A stretch of 64,000 bases of DNA from Vibrio sinaloensis. GTDB taxonomy: Bacteria; Pseudomonadota; Gammaproteobacteria; Enterobacterales; Vibrionaceae. Under the pieces are notes generated by a model, which was not told where the DNA came from, searched no databases, and saw only the letters and a program-made list of their open reading frames with translations. Within the stretch, counting starts at the first letter, position 1; every line of letters starts with the position of its first letter. Positions 27,102-34,950 of this stretch are shown here, piece by piece. The stretch is from assembly GCF_023195835.1 (NCBI RefSeq), contig NZ_CP096200.1:310001-374000 (forward strand), written 5' to 3'. A program made the position numbers and the translations under genes.

Positions 27102-27512
27102 ACTGGTTTCCTTTCCTAGCCAAGTGCTTTTTTCAAGCTATTTATTAATTATTAGTAATTCATAGCACACATATTCCACTACGCTCATAAAATGGCCATT
27201 TTTTTGAACTCGCGCACTCTCGAGTTAAAGCGACGTCAGAAAACCTCTAGACATTGAGAGGACACAGAGAAGAAATGGTAAGCGGGTTGGTAAGGGAAAG
27301 ACAGGAAACAACTGAGGAATTGGTCGACAATCACGCCGACGCAAGTTCTGACTCGTGTAGAGATGAGTTCGATGCGCACCAGCTACATGACGAGTCATAT
27401 CAGCGCAGGTAGAAAAGGCGTACCTAACAATACTGAAAAGAGGAATCGAGACTCACTCCAGCAAGAGCCTCGAGCATTACATCAAAATCACAGCACCTGA
27501 AAAGTAACTGAA
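27102..27512. other. Intergenic region between two cold-shock-domain genes
   Basis: These 411 bases hold the promoter region of the CSD-DUF1294 gene near 27110-27200 (AT-rich, TATTTATTAATTATTAG). They also hold a possible short gene at 27275-27412, reported separately. No other structure was recognised. Confidence 0.5.
27275..27412 (+). CDS. Possible 45-aa small protein
   Basis: An ATG at 27275, preceded by GAGAAGAA, opens a 45-codon frame to a TAG. The peptide is hydrophilic and charged (RERQETTEELVDNHADASSD) with no signal or membrane segment. It has no recognised family, and its codon use is not decisive. It could equally be chance. It lies opposite to its neighbours' direction in a long gap. 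Confidence 0.25.
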   Translation: MVSGLVRERQETTEELVDNHADASSDSCRDEFDAHQLHDESYQRR

Positions 27513-27728
27513 TTACTTCATCAACGTCGGCGATATGTTGAGCGCAAGGTGGCATCCGTTGAGATCGGAAATCACATCGAACTCAACCATTTCATTGAGA
27601 TGCGGGCCGGCTTGAGTGTCTCTCATGTCTCGAACATGAAAAAAAACTTTTTGGCAATGGTCTTGCTCTTCAATAAACCCGTAACCGTGTTTTTCGTCCC
27701 AGTCGACGATTCTTCCTAACACTGCCAT
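27513..27728 (-). CDS. Small cold-shock-domain protein
   Basis: This 71-residue protein is essentially a single cold-shock OB-fold. RNP1 is visible as HGYGFIEE and RNP2 as KVFFHVRDM, with G-R-I-V-D-W-D at the start. It resembles the domain fused to DUF1294 in the gene downstream more than classical CspA, because the RNP1 aromatic pattern differs and it has a His/Cys-rich loop (DHCQK). It probably binds single-stranded RNA or DNA. GGGGGC before ATG 27728 is a good ribosome binding site. Confidence 0.85.
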   Translation of the reverse strand: MAVLGRIVDWDEKHGYGFIEEQDHCQKVFFHVRDMRDTQAGPHLNEMVEFDVISDLNGCHLALNISPTLMK

Positions 27729-27806
27729 GTTGCCCCCTACGCTTGCAGCTGTTGTTTCTCTGCTTACTCACATCTGGGCCAATTGGATCACTCGACTGAG
27801 CATTTT

Positions 27807-28481
27807 TTAAGCAATTAATATATTTCTCAGTTCGTGGAGTGAACTCACTGTATAGTTAGGCTCTATGCTGTGATCACGCTCGTTACCCTGATGATTGAGC
27901 CAACAAGTTTCGATTCCGAAATTGATTCCACCTAATATATCTGAGTGCTGATTGTCGCCCACCATCAAAACCTTACTCTTACAGGGCCAACCCATTTTTT
28001 CCAGCGCATGGTTGAAAATCGCCTGGTCTGGCTTCGCGACCCCGACTTGCTCAGAGATAATCACGTGTTCAAAGTAGTGCGCCATCTCGGTGCGATCGAG
28101 ACGAATGGCTTGCAGCTCGGTAAAGCCGTTAGTAATAATCCCAAGCTTTGCTTTGCCGTGTAACGCCTCCATGAGCTCTTTTGCACCGGGTAACAGGGTA
28201 CAAATATCGGCCATCGCTTCTAAAAAGGCTAGGTTGAGCTCAGTGGTTGTCGTTTGCAGGCGCTGCGCCCACTCATGAAAACGGCGATGCTTGATCTGCT
28301 CGGCAGTAATTTTTCCATCTTGATAGTCCACCCACAGCGGTTTGTTTACCGTTTGGTAGTGGTCAAAATCTTGCTGAGTAAACTCCACACCCTTGCGTGA
28401 AAACATCAACTGCATACCTTTAAAAGCGTCAAAGTGAAATAAGGTTTCGTCAGCGTCAAACAAGATCCAGTCGTACTTCAT
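27807..28481 (-). CDS. yjjG: YjjG-type pyrimidine 5'-nucleotidase (HAD)
   Basis: This is a 224-residue HAD-family phosphatase. Motif I is FDADETLFHFD, motif II is the Thr in IITNGFTEL, and motifs III/IV are AKPD with VMVGDNQHSDILGG. The start KYDWILFDADETLFHFD and overall length match YjjG of E. coli, which dephosphorylates dUMP, dTMP and non-canonical pyrimidine monophosphates and protects against mutagenic nucleotides. GAGGAGAG precedes ATG 28481. It is the first gene of a minus-strand group, 78 bp ahead of the cold-shock gene, and might be co-transcribed with it. Confidence 0.93.
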   Translation of the reverse strand: MKYDWILFDADETLFHFDAFKGMQLMFSRKGVEFTQQDFDHYQTVNKPLWVDYQDGKITAEQIKHRRFHEWAQRLQTTTTELNLAFLEAMADICTLLPGAKELMEALHGKAKLGIITNGFTELQAIRLDRTEMAHYFEHVIISEQVGVAKPDQAIFNHALEKMGWPCKSKVLMVGDNQHSDILGGINFGIETCWLNHQGNERDHSIEPNYTVSSLHELRNILIA

Positions 28482-28765
28482 TTTTCTCTCCTCAAGATTA
28501 CGACGCCATTGTACAGATTAATCGTGTTTTGAACAGGCGGTATACAGGGTATGTCCTCCGCACAAGCATAGGCCACTCTATGTGCCAGTATTTATTGACT
28601 TTGTTGAGCAGCGACGCTCCCTATTGAGCTCACTTAAAGTGATACTGGGCTCATAAATGACTCAAGATGACGCGGGCTCTCATATTCTATGACCTAAGAC
28701 AAAACGCATCTCGAAATAGACATGGAAAATAGTGCTCAAATCGATCGCTCTAGGAGACAGTCACG

Positions 28766-28933
28766 ATGAAACGCTTTTTCCCATCCAGTGTCATGCTCAC
28801 GCCATTCTTGGTAAAACACTATCAGCAAGATCTCGCCGACATCGATCAATCAGAACCAGTGCAGACGCAAAATGAGCACGAGCTCTCAGGCAGTGACGAT
28901 AACCAACCGGTCCGTGGCCAACAAGAAGCTTGA
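28766..28933 (+). CDS. Small 55-aa hypothetical protein
   Basis: An ATG at 28766 is preceded by TAGGAGAC (Shine-Dalgarno with 10-nt spacing) and opens a 55-codon frame ending TGA at 28933. The peptide starts MKRFFPSSVMLTPFLVKHYQ and ends in an acidic, Gln-rich tail. A Rho-independent terminator starts about 70 bp downstream, and the gene is otherwise alone in an 800-bp gap, which argues for a real transcription unit. No family is recognised. The start could be a weak amphipathic helix. It could also be the coding part of a small regulatory RNA. Confidence 0.5.
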   Translation: MKRFFPSSVMLTPFLVKHYQQDLADIDQSEPVQTQNEHELSGSDDNQPVRGQQEA

Positions 28934-29286
28934 TGGTAAGACGCCAGTGACCCGGTGCCTGATTGAGCCGAAATAAATCAGCGGATATTTTATGCATTCC
29001 CTAACGCCCTTTGCTTGGTAAACCGAGCAGAGGGCTTACTTTTTTCTGGCCCCGAAACCATCGCCATCAACGCCTATCTACCTAAATATGTTGGAAAAAC
29101 GATTGCCGTAACCCACTAATTATTAACAAGTTTATCTATTGAAACTAACCGTACGAATGAGGATCACACTTCCGCTTCATCTACTCACTTTTTGCCGATG
29201 ATACTTGTCGGAGATCAAATTTGTCGCACGGATTTTTATGCGAATCTAATTGCAGAAACGAATGATAACAATAACGGAGCAGTCCA
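28934..29286. other. Intergenic region upstream of yiaY
   Basis: The first 110 bases contain a terminator for the small gene. The remainder (29050-29286) must carry the yiaY promoter; it is AT-rich near 29115-29150 but I found no recognisable operator. Confidence 0.4.
29006..29046 (+). terminator. Terminator after the 55-aa small gene
   Basis: GCCCTTTGCT pairs with AGCAGAGGGC (one mismatch), continues into an inner TGG/CCG pairing and a short loop, and is followed by TTACTTTTTT. Confidence 0.75.
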
Positions 29287-30435
29287 ATGACAAGTGCATT
29301 TTTCATCCCTACTGTAAACCTGATGGGCGCTGGTTGCCTAAAAGACGCCACTGATGCTATTCAGGCGCAAGGCTTCAAAAAAGGCTTAATCGTTACCGAC
29401 AAGGTACTTAATCAGATCGGTGTGGTTAAGCAAGTTCAAGATCTACTCAGTGAACGTGAGGTCGCGACTGTTGTGTTTGATGGAACGCAACCTAACCCAA
29501 CGATTGGCAACGTCAATGCTGGCCTCGATCTATTGCAAAGCAACCAATGTGACTTTGTGATCTCTCTAGGCGGCGGCTCGCCACACGATTGTGCCAAAGG
29601 CATCGCTCTGGTGGCAGCCAACGGCGGTAAGATCGGTGACTACGAAGGGGTCGATCAATCTGCAAAACCTATGCTGCCACTGATTGCGATTAACACCACC
29701 GCAGGTACCGCTTCTGAGATGACGCGCTTTTGTATCATCACCGATGAAGAGCGTCATATCAAAATGGCCATTGTCGACAAACACACGACACCTTTGATTT
29801 CAGTGAACGACCCTGAGTTGATGCTGGCTAAACCCGCTTCGTTGACAGCGGCAACCGGTATGGATGCTTTGACACACGCAGTCGAAGCTTATGTATCGAT
29901 TGCGGCCACCCCAATTACCGATGCTGTTGCTATCAAAGCAATTGAATTGATTCAAGCACACCTTCGCACCGCGGTGGCCAATGGTGACGATATTGAAGCG
30001 CGCGAACAAATGGCCTACGCCCAATTTATGGCTGGTATGGCATTCAACAATGCCTCGCTTGGCTATGTGCATGCCATGGCGCATCAGCTTGGCGGATTCT
30101 ATGACTTACCACACGGTGTGTGTAACGCTATTTTGCTTCCACACGTTCAGCGCTACAACGCGCAGGTTTGCCCTGAGCGCCTACGTGACGTTGCCAAAGC
30201 AATGGGTGTGGACGTCTCAGAGATGACAGCAGAGCAAGGGGCAGAAGCCGCCATTGATGCGATTGTCGCCCTGGCAAAAGATGTCGGCATTCCAACGGGT
30301 ATTGAGCAGCTTGGTGCTAAGCTTGAAGACATTCCAACGCTCGCAGACAACGCACTAAAAGATGCGTGTGGTTTTACCAATCCTAAACAGGCGACTCACG
30401 ACGAAATCTCGGCGATTTTCCAAGCCGCGATGTAA
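29287..30435 (+). CDS. yiaY: Iron-containing alcohol dehydrogenase (YiaY-like)
   Basis: This is a 382-residue NAD-dependent group III alcohol dehydrogenase. The nucleotide-binding [11 protein letters not shown] lies near residue 97, [14 protein letters not shown] follows, and the metal-binding set is in the central part ([21 protein letters not shown] and LPHGVCNA). Long identical stretches to E. coli YiaY are recognisable from memory. The substrate is a short-chain alcohol or possibly threonine, and Zymomonas AdhB is a relative. GGAG precedes ATG 29287. The transcript would end at a terminator beyond a palindromic repeat. Confidence 0.93.
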   Translation: MTSAFFIPTVNLMGAGCLKDATDAIQAQGFKKGLIVTDKVLNQIGVVKQVQDLLSEREVATVVFDGTQPNPTIGNVNAGLDLLQSNQCDFVISLGGGSPHDCAKGIALVAANGGKIGDYEGVDQSAKPMLPLIAINTTAGTASEMTRFCIITDEERHIKMAIVDKHTTPLISVNDPELMLAKPASLTAATGMDALTHAVEAYVSIAATPITDAVAIKAIELIQAHLRTAVANGDDIEAREQMAYAQFMAGMAFNNASLGYVHAMAHQLGGFYDLPHGVCNAILLPHVQRYNAQVCPERLRDVAKAMGVDVSEMTAEQGAEAAIDAIVALAKDVGIPTGIEQLGAKLEDIPTLADNALKDACGFTNPKQATHDEISAIFQAAM

Positions 30436-30438
30436 TTT

Positions 30439-30601
30439 ATACCAAACAGCATAAATATCTGGTCATTCTTGCTGGTTAAAATCGTTGATAGCGTCGTTAT
30501 AGATTTTGTAGGTAGGTCAACTAGCTAGCTGCAATCTATGCCTTGCTCTCAGCGATTTTTCCTGCGCAATTATCTGATCACCTATTTATCCCGTTTGGTA
30601 T
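30439..30601. repeat. Vibrio-type palindromic repeat element (163 bp, MITE-like)
   Basis: The left end begins ATACCAAAC and the right end closes with GTTTGGTAT. The terminal 27 bases match in inverted orientation at 22 of 27 positions, including ATACCAAAC and ATAAATA. The interior is AT-rich and non-coding. It sits between the yiaY stop and its terminator. This structure resembles dispersed non-autonomous palindromic repeats in vibrios, and relics with the same sequence lie at 26343 and 31497. Confidence 0.75.
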
Positions 30602-30624
30602 TATCTAACTTTCTTGCAGTTTTA

Positions 30625-30646
30625 GCCTCCTTCGGGAGGCTTTTTT
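30625..30646 (+). terminator. Terminator after yiaY and the repeat
   Basis: GCCTCC-TTC-GGGAGGC followed by TTTTTT is a canonical Rho-independent terminator. Confidence 0.9.
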
Positions 30647-30701
30647 GTCCCATTGACAGCAAAAATCCGTACTACACTTCAACAACAAACGGAGGTGTTC
30701 T

Positions 30702-31433
30702 ATGAAAACAACAATTGGGTTGGTCTTACTGACATGTGCGTCAATGGCGACGGCTGGCGAGAATCGAGTTTACAATGTAAATGGTAGTGAATACGAGGGC
30801 TACTGGGCCAAAGTGAGCGATGATGCCCCACTGGTATTATTGGTTCACGACTGGGACGGTTTAACCGATTATGAGATGAAGCGAGCGCAAATGCTCAACG
30901 ACATGGGCTACAACGTGTTTGCTGCCGATTTGTTCGGCAAAGGCATTCGCCCCACCGAGGTCAAGGACAAACGCCAACACACCGGGGAGCTTTACAAAGA
31001 CCGCGAGAAACTGCGCGCATTGATGCAAGGAAGTTTAGATTTTGCGGCCAGTTTGGGCGGAAAAGCTGACAATGCCGTGGTGATGGGTTACTGCTTTGGC
31101 GGTGCCGCGGTCCTTGAATCTGCCCGCGCAGGCATGCAGGCAAAAGGCTTTGTCACTTTCCACGGTGGCTTAGGTACCCCAGAAGGCCAGGACTACAGTA
31201 TGACCAAAGCACCGATTATGGTACTGCATGGCACAGCGGATAGTGCTATTCCAATGTCTGAGTTTGCCTCCTTGGCTGAACAGCTTGAAGCGGCTGGCGT
31301 ATCCCATGAAATGATCACTTACAGTGGTGCTCCGCACGCGTTTACCGTGTTCGGAAGTGACCGCTACCGTGAAGACGCGGATAAAAAATCATGGAATAGT
31401 TTTGGTCAGTTCCTACAAGCAACCACCATGTAA
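30702..31433 (+). CDS. Periplasmic dienelactone hydrolase-family protein
   Basis: This is a 243-residue alpha/beta hydrolase with a signal peptide (residues 1-18, ending MATA). The nucleophile is Cys131 in MGYCFGGAA, the usual DLH elbow with Cys in place of Ser. The Asp is in GTADSAIP and the His in GAPHAFTVFG. Dienelactone hydrolases open lactone rings in chlorocatechol degradation, but most exported relatives have unknown esterase substrates. A perfect GGAGG lies before ATG 30702. It is flanked by terminators, so it is a single-gene unit. Confidence 0.88.
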   Translation: MKTTIGLVLLTCASMATAGENRVYNVNGSEYEGYWAKVSDDAPLVLLVHDWDGLTDYEMKRAQMLNDMGYNVFAADLFGKGIRPTEVKDKRQHTGELYKDREKLRALMQGSLDFAASLGGKADNAVVMGYCFGGAAVLESARAGMQAKGFVTFHGGLGTPEGQDYSMTKAPIMVLHGTADSAIPMSEFASLAEQLEAAGVSHEMITYSGAPHAFTVFGSDRYREDADKKSWNSFGQFLQATTM

Positions 31434-31450
31434 GTTCACAGTGTAATTCA

Positions 31451-31479
31451 AGCCCCAAACAGACATGTTTGGGGCTTTT
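31451..31479 (+). terminator. Terminator after the DLH gene
   Basis: GCCCCAAAC-AGACAT-GTTTGGGGC followed by TTTT forms a nine-pair stem. Confidence 0.9.
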
Positions 31480-31496
31480 CTGTTAATACTCATCGC

Positions 31497-31529
31497 GATA
31501 ATTGAGCGTTCAGATATTTATACTGTTTG
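31497..31529. repeat. Partial relic of the palindromic repeat
   Basis: CAGATATTTATACTGTTTG matches 18 of 19 bases of the reverse complement of the left arm of the repeat at 30439. The preceding bases fit the folded-back form at 26343 (21 of 25). Confidence 0.5.
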
Positions 31530-31535
31530 CTTTTG

Positions 31536-32438
31536 TTATGGCGCGTCGTCTATCTCAACGGGTAAATAGTGTTTAGGTTCGAGTTTTAGCCACTCTGGCA
31601 ACACAGTACCAATTGAAATCGATGACCAAGTGCCGGACAAGATGCCGATAAACATCGCCACCGCAAACCCTTGCAACGCACTTCCTCCGAGAATCCACAA
31701 TGCAGAGACCGTCATCAAAGTTGTACCAGAGGTGACCATAGTGCGCGAAAATGTGGCTATCACCGCTTGATCGTCAATCTCTTCAGTGGTTAATGATTGT
31801 TTTGCGATAAGCAGCTCTCGAATTCTATCGGCAATAATGATCGAGTCGTTGAGCGAATAACCAAGAATCGCAAGTATGGCAGCAAACACAGTCAGGTTGA
31901 ACTCCATCTGCGTCGCGGCAAAAAAGCCAAGAACTAATACCACATCATGGATCAAGGCCAGCAATGAGCCGCTAGCCAAACGCCATTCAAAGCGCACGCA
32001 GAGATAGGCCAAAATCGACAACATCGAAACCATGAGCGCCAGGCCACCTTGGTCGACTAAGTCTTGTCCCACCTGAGATCCCACCATACTACTGCTGATC
32101 ACATCAACCTGATGGGATATTGGCGAAAGTAGTGGCTTAAGATCGACAATGTCATCACTTGATTGCGGCACCGGATAACGAATAACCCAGCGCCCTTGCT
32201 GATCTGAGTGAGTCACATTGGTAAACTCACCCAGTTGTGGTTCAAGTGTGTCGAGCAGTTGTGAATGAGTCAGCGATGGGTCAACGGCCACCTCAGAGAC
32301 CATGCCCCCTGTAAAATCGAGGCCAAGATTAAGCCCGTTGACACTCATTGCCAACAGAGAGATCAGCATGAGCGCCAAAGACACAAAACTGGTGACATAG
32401 CGAATACGTCGAATACGTTGTTTAAAGAACTCAACCAT
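31536..32438 (-). CDS. secF: SecF (second copy, SecF2)
   Basis: This is a 300-residue inner-membrane subunit of the SecDF export motor with six transmembrane helices. LGLDFTGG lies near residue 38 and the conserved TM4-5 region (LGYSLNDSIIIADRIRE) is present, including the charged residues that shuttle ions. SecDF pulls translocating proteins across using the ion gradient. It starts 3 bp after secD, and vemP precedes secD, so this is the VemP-controlled secD2-secF2 set that vibrios carry in addition to their main secDF. Confidence 0.95.
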   Translation of the reverse strand: MVEFFKQRIRRIRYVTSFVSLALMLISLLAMSVNGLNLGLDFTGGMVSEVAVDPSLTHSQLLDTLEPQLGEFTNVTHSDQQGRWVIRYPVPQSSDDIVDLKPLLSPISHQVDVISSSMVGSQVGQDLVDQGGLALMVSMLSILAYLCVRFEWRLASGSLLALIHDVVLVLGFFAATQMEFNLTVFAAILAILGYSLNDSIIIADRIRELLIAKQSLTTEEIDDQAVIATFSRTMVTSGTTLMTVSALWILGGSALQGFAVAMFIGILSGTWSSISIGTVLPEWLKLEPKHYLPVEIDDAP

Positions 32439-32441
32439 AAC

Positions 32442-34298
32442 CTAAACCCTTACATCGCGACGCGCATCGCGTCCCCAAATTAAGTTGATCATCGCGCGTG
32501 ATGCGAAGACTCCGCTGAACATACTGGTTAACAAACCCAAACCCAGTGTGAGAGCAAAGCCTTGAATCGGACCATTACCGATCGAATAGAGCACCACGGC
32601 GGTGATCATCGTGGTAATGTTGGCATCCAAAATGGTGCTAAGCGCACTGTTAAAGCCCAAATCAATAGCCTGAGCGAAGGTGCGCCCTTCCGCTAGTTTG
32701 TCTTTAATTCGTTCAAATATGAGAACATTGGTGTCGACCGCCATCCCCACCGTTAACACCAAGCCTGCAATACCAGGCAAAGTGAGCACGGCACCAGGAA
32801 GCAATGCGATTAAGCCGAGTAAACAGGCCATGTTGATCAATAGAGCCGTGTTGGCGACCCATCCTAATCTGCGGTACCAGAGCGCCATAAATGTTAGAGT
32901 CAATGCCATGCCTAAAGCCAATGCGGCAAAGCCGTTTTCGATATTCTCCGCCCCTAAGGAAGCCCCGATGGTGCGCTCTTCAACAATGGTCACTGGCGCG
33001 GTTAGCGAACCCGCTCGCAGCAGCAGCGCCAGATTCTGAGCCTCTTCCATTGAACCTGCGCCAGTAATGCGAAATTGGCTGCCTAACTGCGACTGAATGG
33101 TGGCGACACTGATCACTCGTTCGCTACGCTCGGTCTCGCCCATTGAATTAGTTGTATACTCGCGATAAACCGTCGCCATCGGCTTGCCAATGTGGCTTGC
33201 CGAGAACTCACTCATGATCTTGCCACCAGCATGGTCGAGCGAGATATTGACCTCAGACAAGCCCATCTTATCGATGCCCGCGCGGGCATTGATAATGTGC
33301 TCACCGGTAAGGACCGGGCGCTTAGCGAGCGTCACATCCATTCCGTCATTGTTTTTCAGTACCACATCGCCATAGGCGGCGGCATCAGATGCCGTGCGAG
33401 CTTGATGAAATGCCAGACTTGCTGTCGCACCGATGACATTCTTCGCCAGCGAAGGATCTTGCACCCCTGGCAGCTCAATGCGAATGCTGTGCTCGCCTTG
33501 TCTTTGCACCAAGGCTTCGGTAATCCCAAGCTCCTCGATTCGATCGCGCATGATTTTAAGGTTTTGCTGCAGCGTGACGCGCTGGAACTCACTCTTATTC
33601 TCCGCAGTAGGCTTGACGGCTAAGAAGTCTGAGTGACGTTTGACTTCCCATCCAGGATAGTTTTGTCCCAGATATTGATTAACCTGATTCAGTATCTCGC
33701 CGTTATTGGCCTTAACTTCAAACGCTTCACTACCCGATGTCGAAACCTGAACGCCCCTGACTCGCTCTTGCCTTAGATAATCGCGAGTCTCTTCAATTAA
33801 GCTGTTGCGCTGATCTTCAAACGCCTTGTCAATATCAACGTTGAGCAAGAACTGCACCCCGCCACGTAAATCTAGCCCGAGTTTTATTGGACTAAATCCT
33901 AGTTCAGACAACCAGTTAGGTGAGACTGAAACGTAGGAGAAGTTAATGGTGTCTTGTTTTCCAAGCAGTGTATCTAGCGCTTGTCTCGCCTTGGTTTGCT
34001 CAGTTTCATCGTCAAACACTAAGGTCGTCTGCGCACCAACTTGGTCAATCTGGGTTGCGCTAATGCCACGTTGAGACAGATAGCGATGGAGCTCCCCAGG
34101 ATGTGATAGGACAGGATTTGCCTGGCCTTGTGACAACGTCACTTGGATAGAAGGTTTTTCTCCGTACCAGGTTGGAACGGCGCTGAGTGTCAGCATGACC
34201 ACTGTTGCAATCAAGACCACGTACTTCCAAGCAGAATAGTGGTTCATCAGGCGCGCTGATGCCGCCCGTTTTATCGGTTTTTTGTTCATCATATTCAT
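32442..34298 (-). CDS. secD: SecD (second copy, SecD2)
   Basis: This is a 618-residue SecD with six transmembrane helices and a large periplasmic P1 domain. Hallmarks are LGLDLRGGVQF near residue 139, IRIELPGVQDP, GMAVDTNVLIFERIKD in TM4, and DANITTMI in TM5. In V. alginolyticus SecDF2 is induced through VemP when sodium-dependent SecDF1 cannot work, and it functions with protons. Start codons ATG 34298 and ATG 34289 are both plausible; neither has a strong Shine-Dalgarno outside the hairpin region, consistent with translation control. It forms an operon with vemP upstream and secF downstream. Confidence 0.95.
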   Translation of the reverse strand: MNMMNKKPIKRAASARLMNHYSAWKYVVLIATVVMLTLSAVPTWYGEKPSIQVTLSQGQANPVLSHPGELHRYLSQRGISATQIDQVGAQTTLVFDDETEQTKARQALDTLLGKQDTINFSYVSVSPNWLSELGFSPIKLGLDLRGGVQFLLNVDIDKAFEDQRNSLIEETRDYLRQERVRGVQVSTSGSEAFEVKANNGEILNQVNQYLGQNYPGWEVKRHSDFLAVKPTAENKSEFQRVTLQQNLKIMRDRIEELGITEALVQRQGEHSIRIELPGVQDPSLAKNVIGATASLAFHQARTASDAAAYGDVVLKNNDGMDVTLAKRPVLTGEHIINARAGIDKMGLSEVNISLDHAGGKIMSEFSASHIGKPMATVYREYTTNSMGETERSERVISVATIQSQLGSQFRITGAGSMEEAQNLALLLRAGSLTAPVTIVEERTIGASLGAENIENGFAALALGMALTLTFMALWYRRLGWVANTALLINMACLLGLIALLPGAVLTLPGIAGLVLTVGMAVDTNVLIFERIKDKLAEGRTFAQAIDLGFNSALSTILDANITTMITAVVLYSIGNGPIQGFALTLGLGLLTSMFSGVFASRAMINLIWGRDARRDVRV

Positions 34299-34310
34299 TA
34301 ACTGTGCTCA

Positions 34311-34335
34311 GCGAGAGTCATCTCGCTTAAGAGAT
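34311..34335 (-). promoter_or_regulatory. Two mutually exclusive hairpins between vemP and secD2
   Basis: On the coding strand, GCGAGA-TGAC-TCTCGC (34311-34326) sits 13 nt before the secD ATG. An overlapping hairpin, ATCTC-TTAAGC-GAGAT (34320-34335), shares GCGAGAT with the first, so only one can form. This is the region where VemP arrest is expected to change folding and release secD2 translation. Confidence 0.6.
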
Positions 34336-34366
34336 CAAAAGATGGCCTTAGCCAAAGTAAATTCGG

Positions 34367-34846
34367 TTAAGAAACAAGATGGAACTGACTATTTAAAGCA
34401 ACATAGAGCGCATTCGACTCTTTCCAGCCAGCAATGCGATGAGAAGAAAAACGTTGAGAAAAGTGAGCGCCACTTGGCTGCGCCGCAGGTTGATACAGGC
34501 GAAAAAGTGGCAGTGCCGTCGGTTCAACCTGAGGTAAGTCGAGACTCGAGTTCGACTCGCCCTCATCGGCGAAACGGGTCGTGTTTAACCAACGATAACT
34601 ATGAAGGTTGGCGAGCCAATCTTGAACGTTGTGTGAGTGGGTACTGGGATTAGGTTTGGTTGTCTGCTTGATCTGCTCAAACAACAGGTCGCTATCGTGC
34701 TGCGAGTATGCAGGAAGCGTTTCGAGATCAAGCTGTAATCGCGCTGAGGCTTGAGTTTCGGCCTGCAACAAATAGCCAAAAGCCTGCACTGGCAAAGCCA
34801 GCACAAACAAAAAAAGCCATAGTGATGAAGTAAGCCGTTGAAACAT
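34367..34846 (-). CDS. vemP: VemP, export-monitoring translation-arrest peptide
   Basis: This is a 159-residue secretory protein with a signal peptide (residues 1-22, WLFLFVLALPVQA). Its C-terminal segment HRIAGWKESNALYVALNSQ (residues 136-154) closely resembles the arrest motif of V. alginolyticus VemP, with Trp141, Lys142, Asn145, Tyr148 and Gln154 visible. In the known system the nascent chain compacts in the ribosome tunnel and stalls until SecDF pulls it out. Stalling exposes the secD2 start region. The same order (vemP-secD2-secF2), length and a 68-nt spacer are present here. Its identity as VemP is strong, and the exact stall codon is inferred. Confidence 0.93.
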   Translation of the reverse strand: MFQRLTSSLWLFLFVLALPVQAFGYLLQAETQASARLQLDLETLPAYSQHDSDLLFEQIKQTTKPNPSTHSHNVQDWLANLHSYRWLNTTRFADEGESNSSLDLPQVEPTALPLFRLYQPAAQPSGAHFSQRFSSHRIAGWKESNALYVALNSQFHLVS

Positions 34847-34950
34847 TGTTCAGCCAAATACGAGAAGTCTTCGCGATAGTAGATCTAAGCATGTAGGCAA
34901 ACAACTAAAAACTTCTAAAAGCTTATATTGCAGCTTTGGTGGGCTTCGGC

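Noticed and set aside
33192..33623. 143-codon plus-strand frame opposite secD
   Set aside because: Antisense to a conserved secD; no start signal and low similarity to any known protein by eye.
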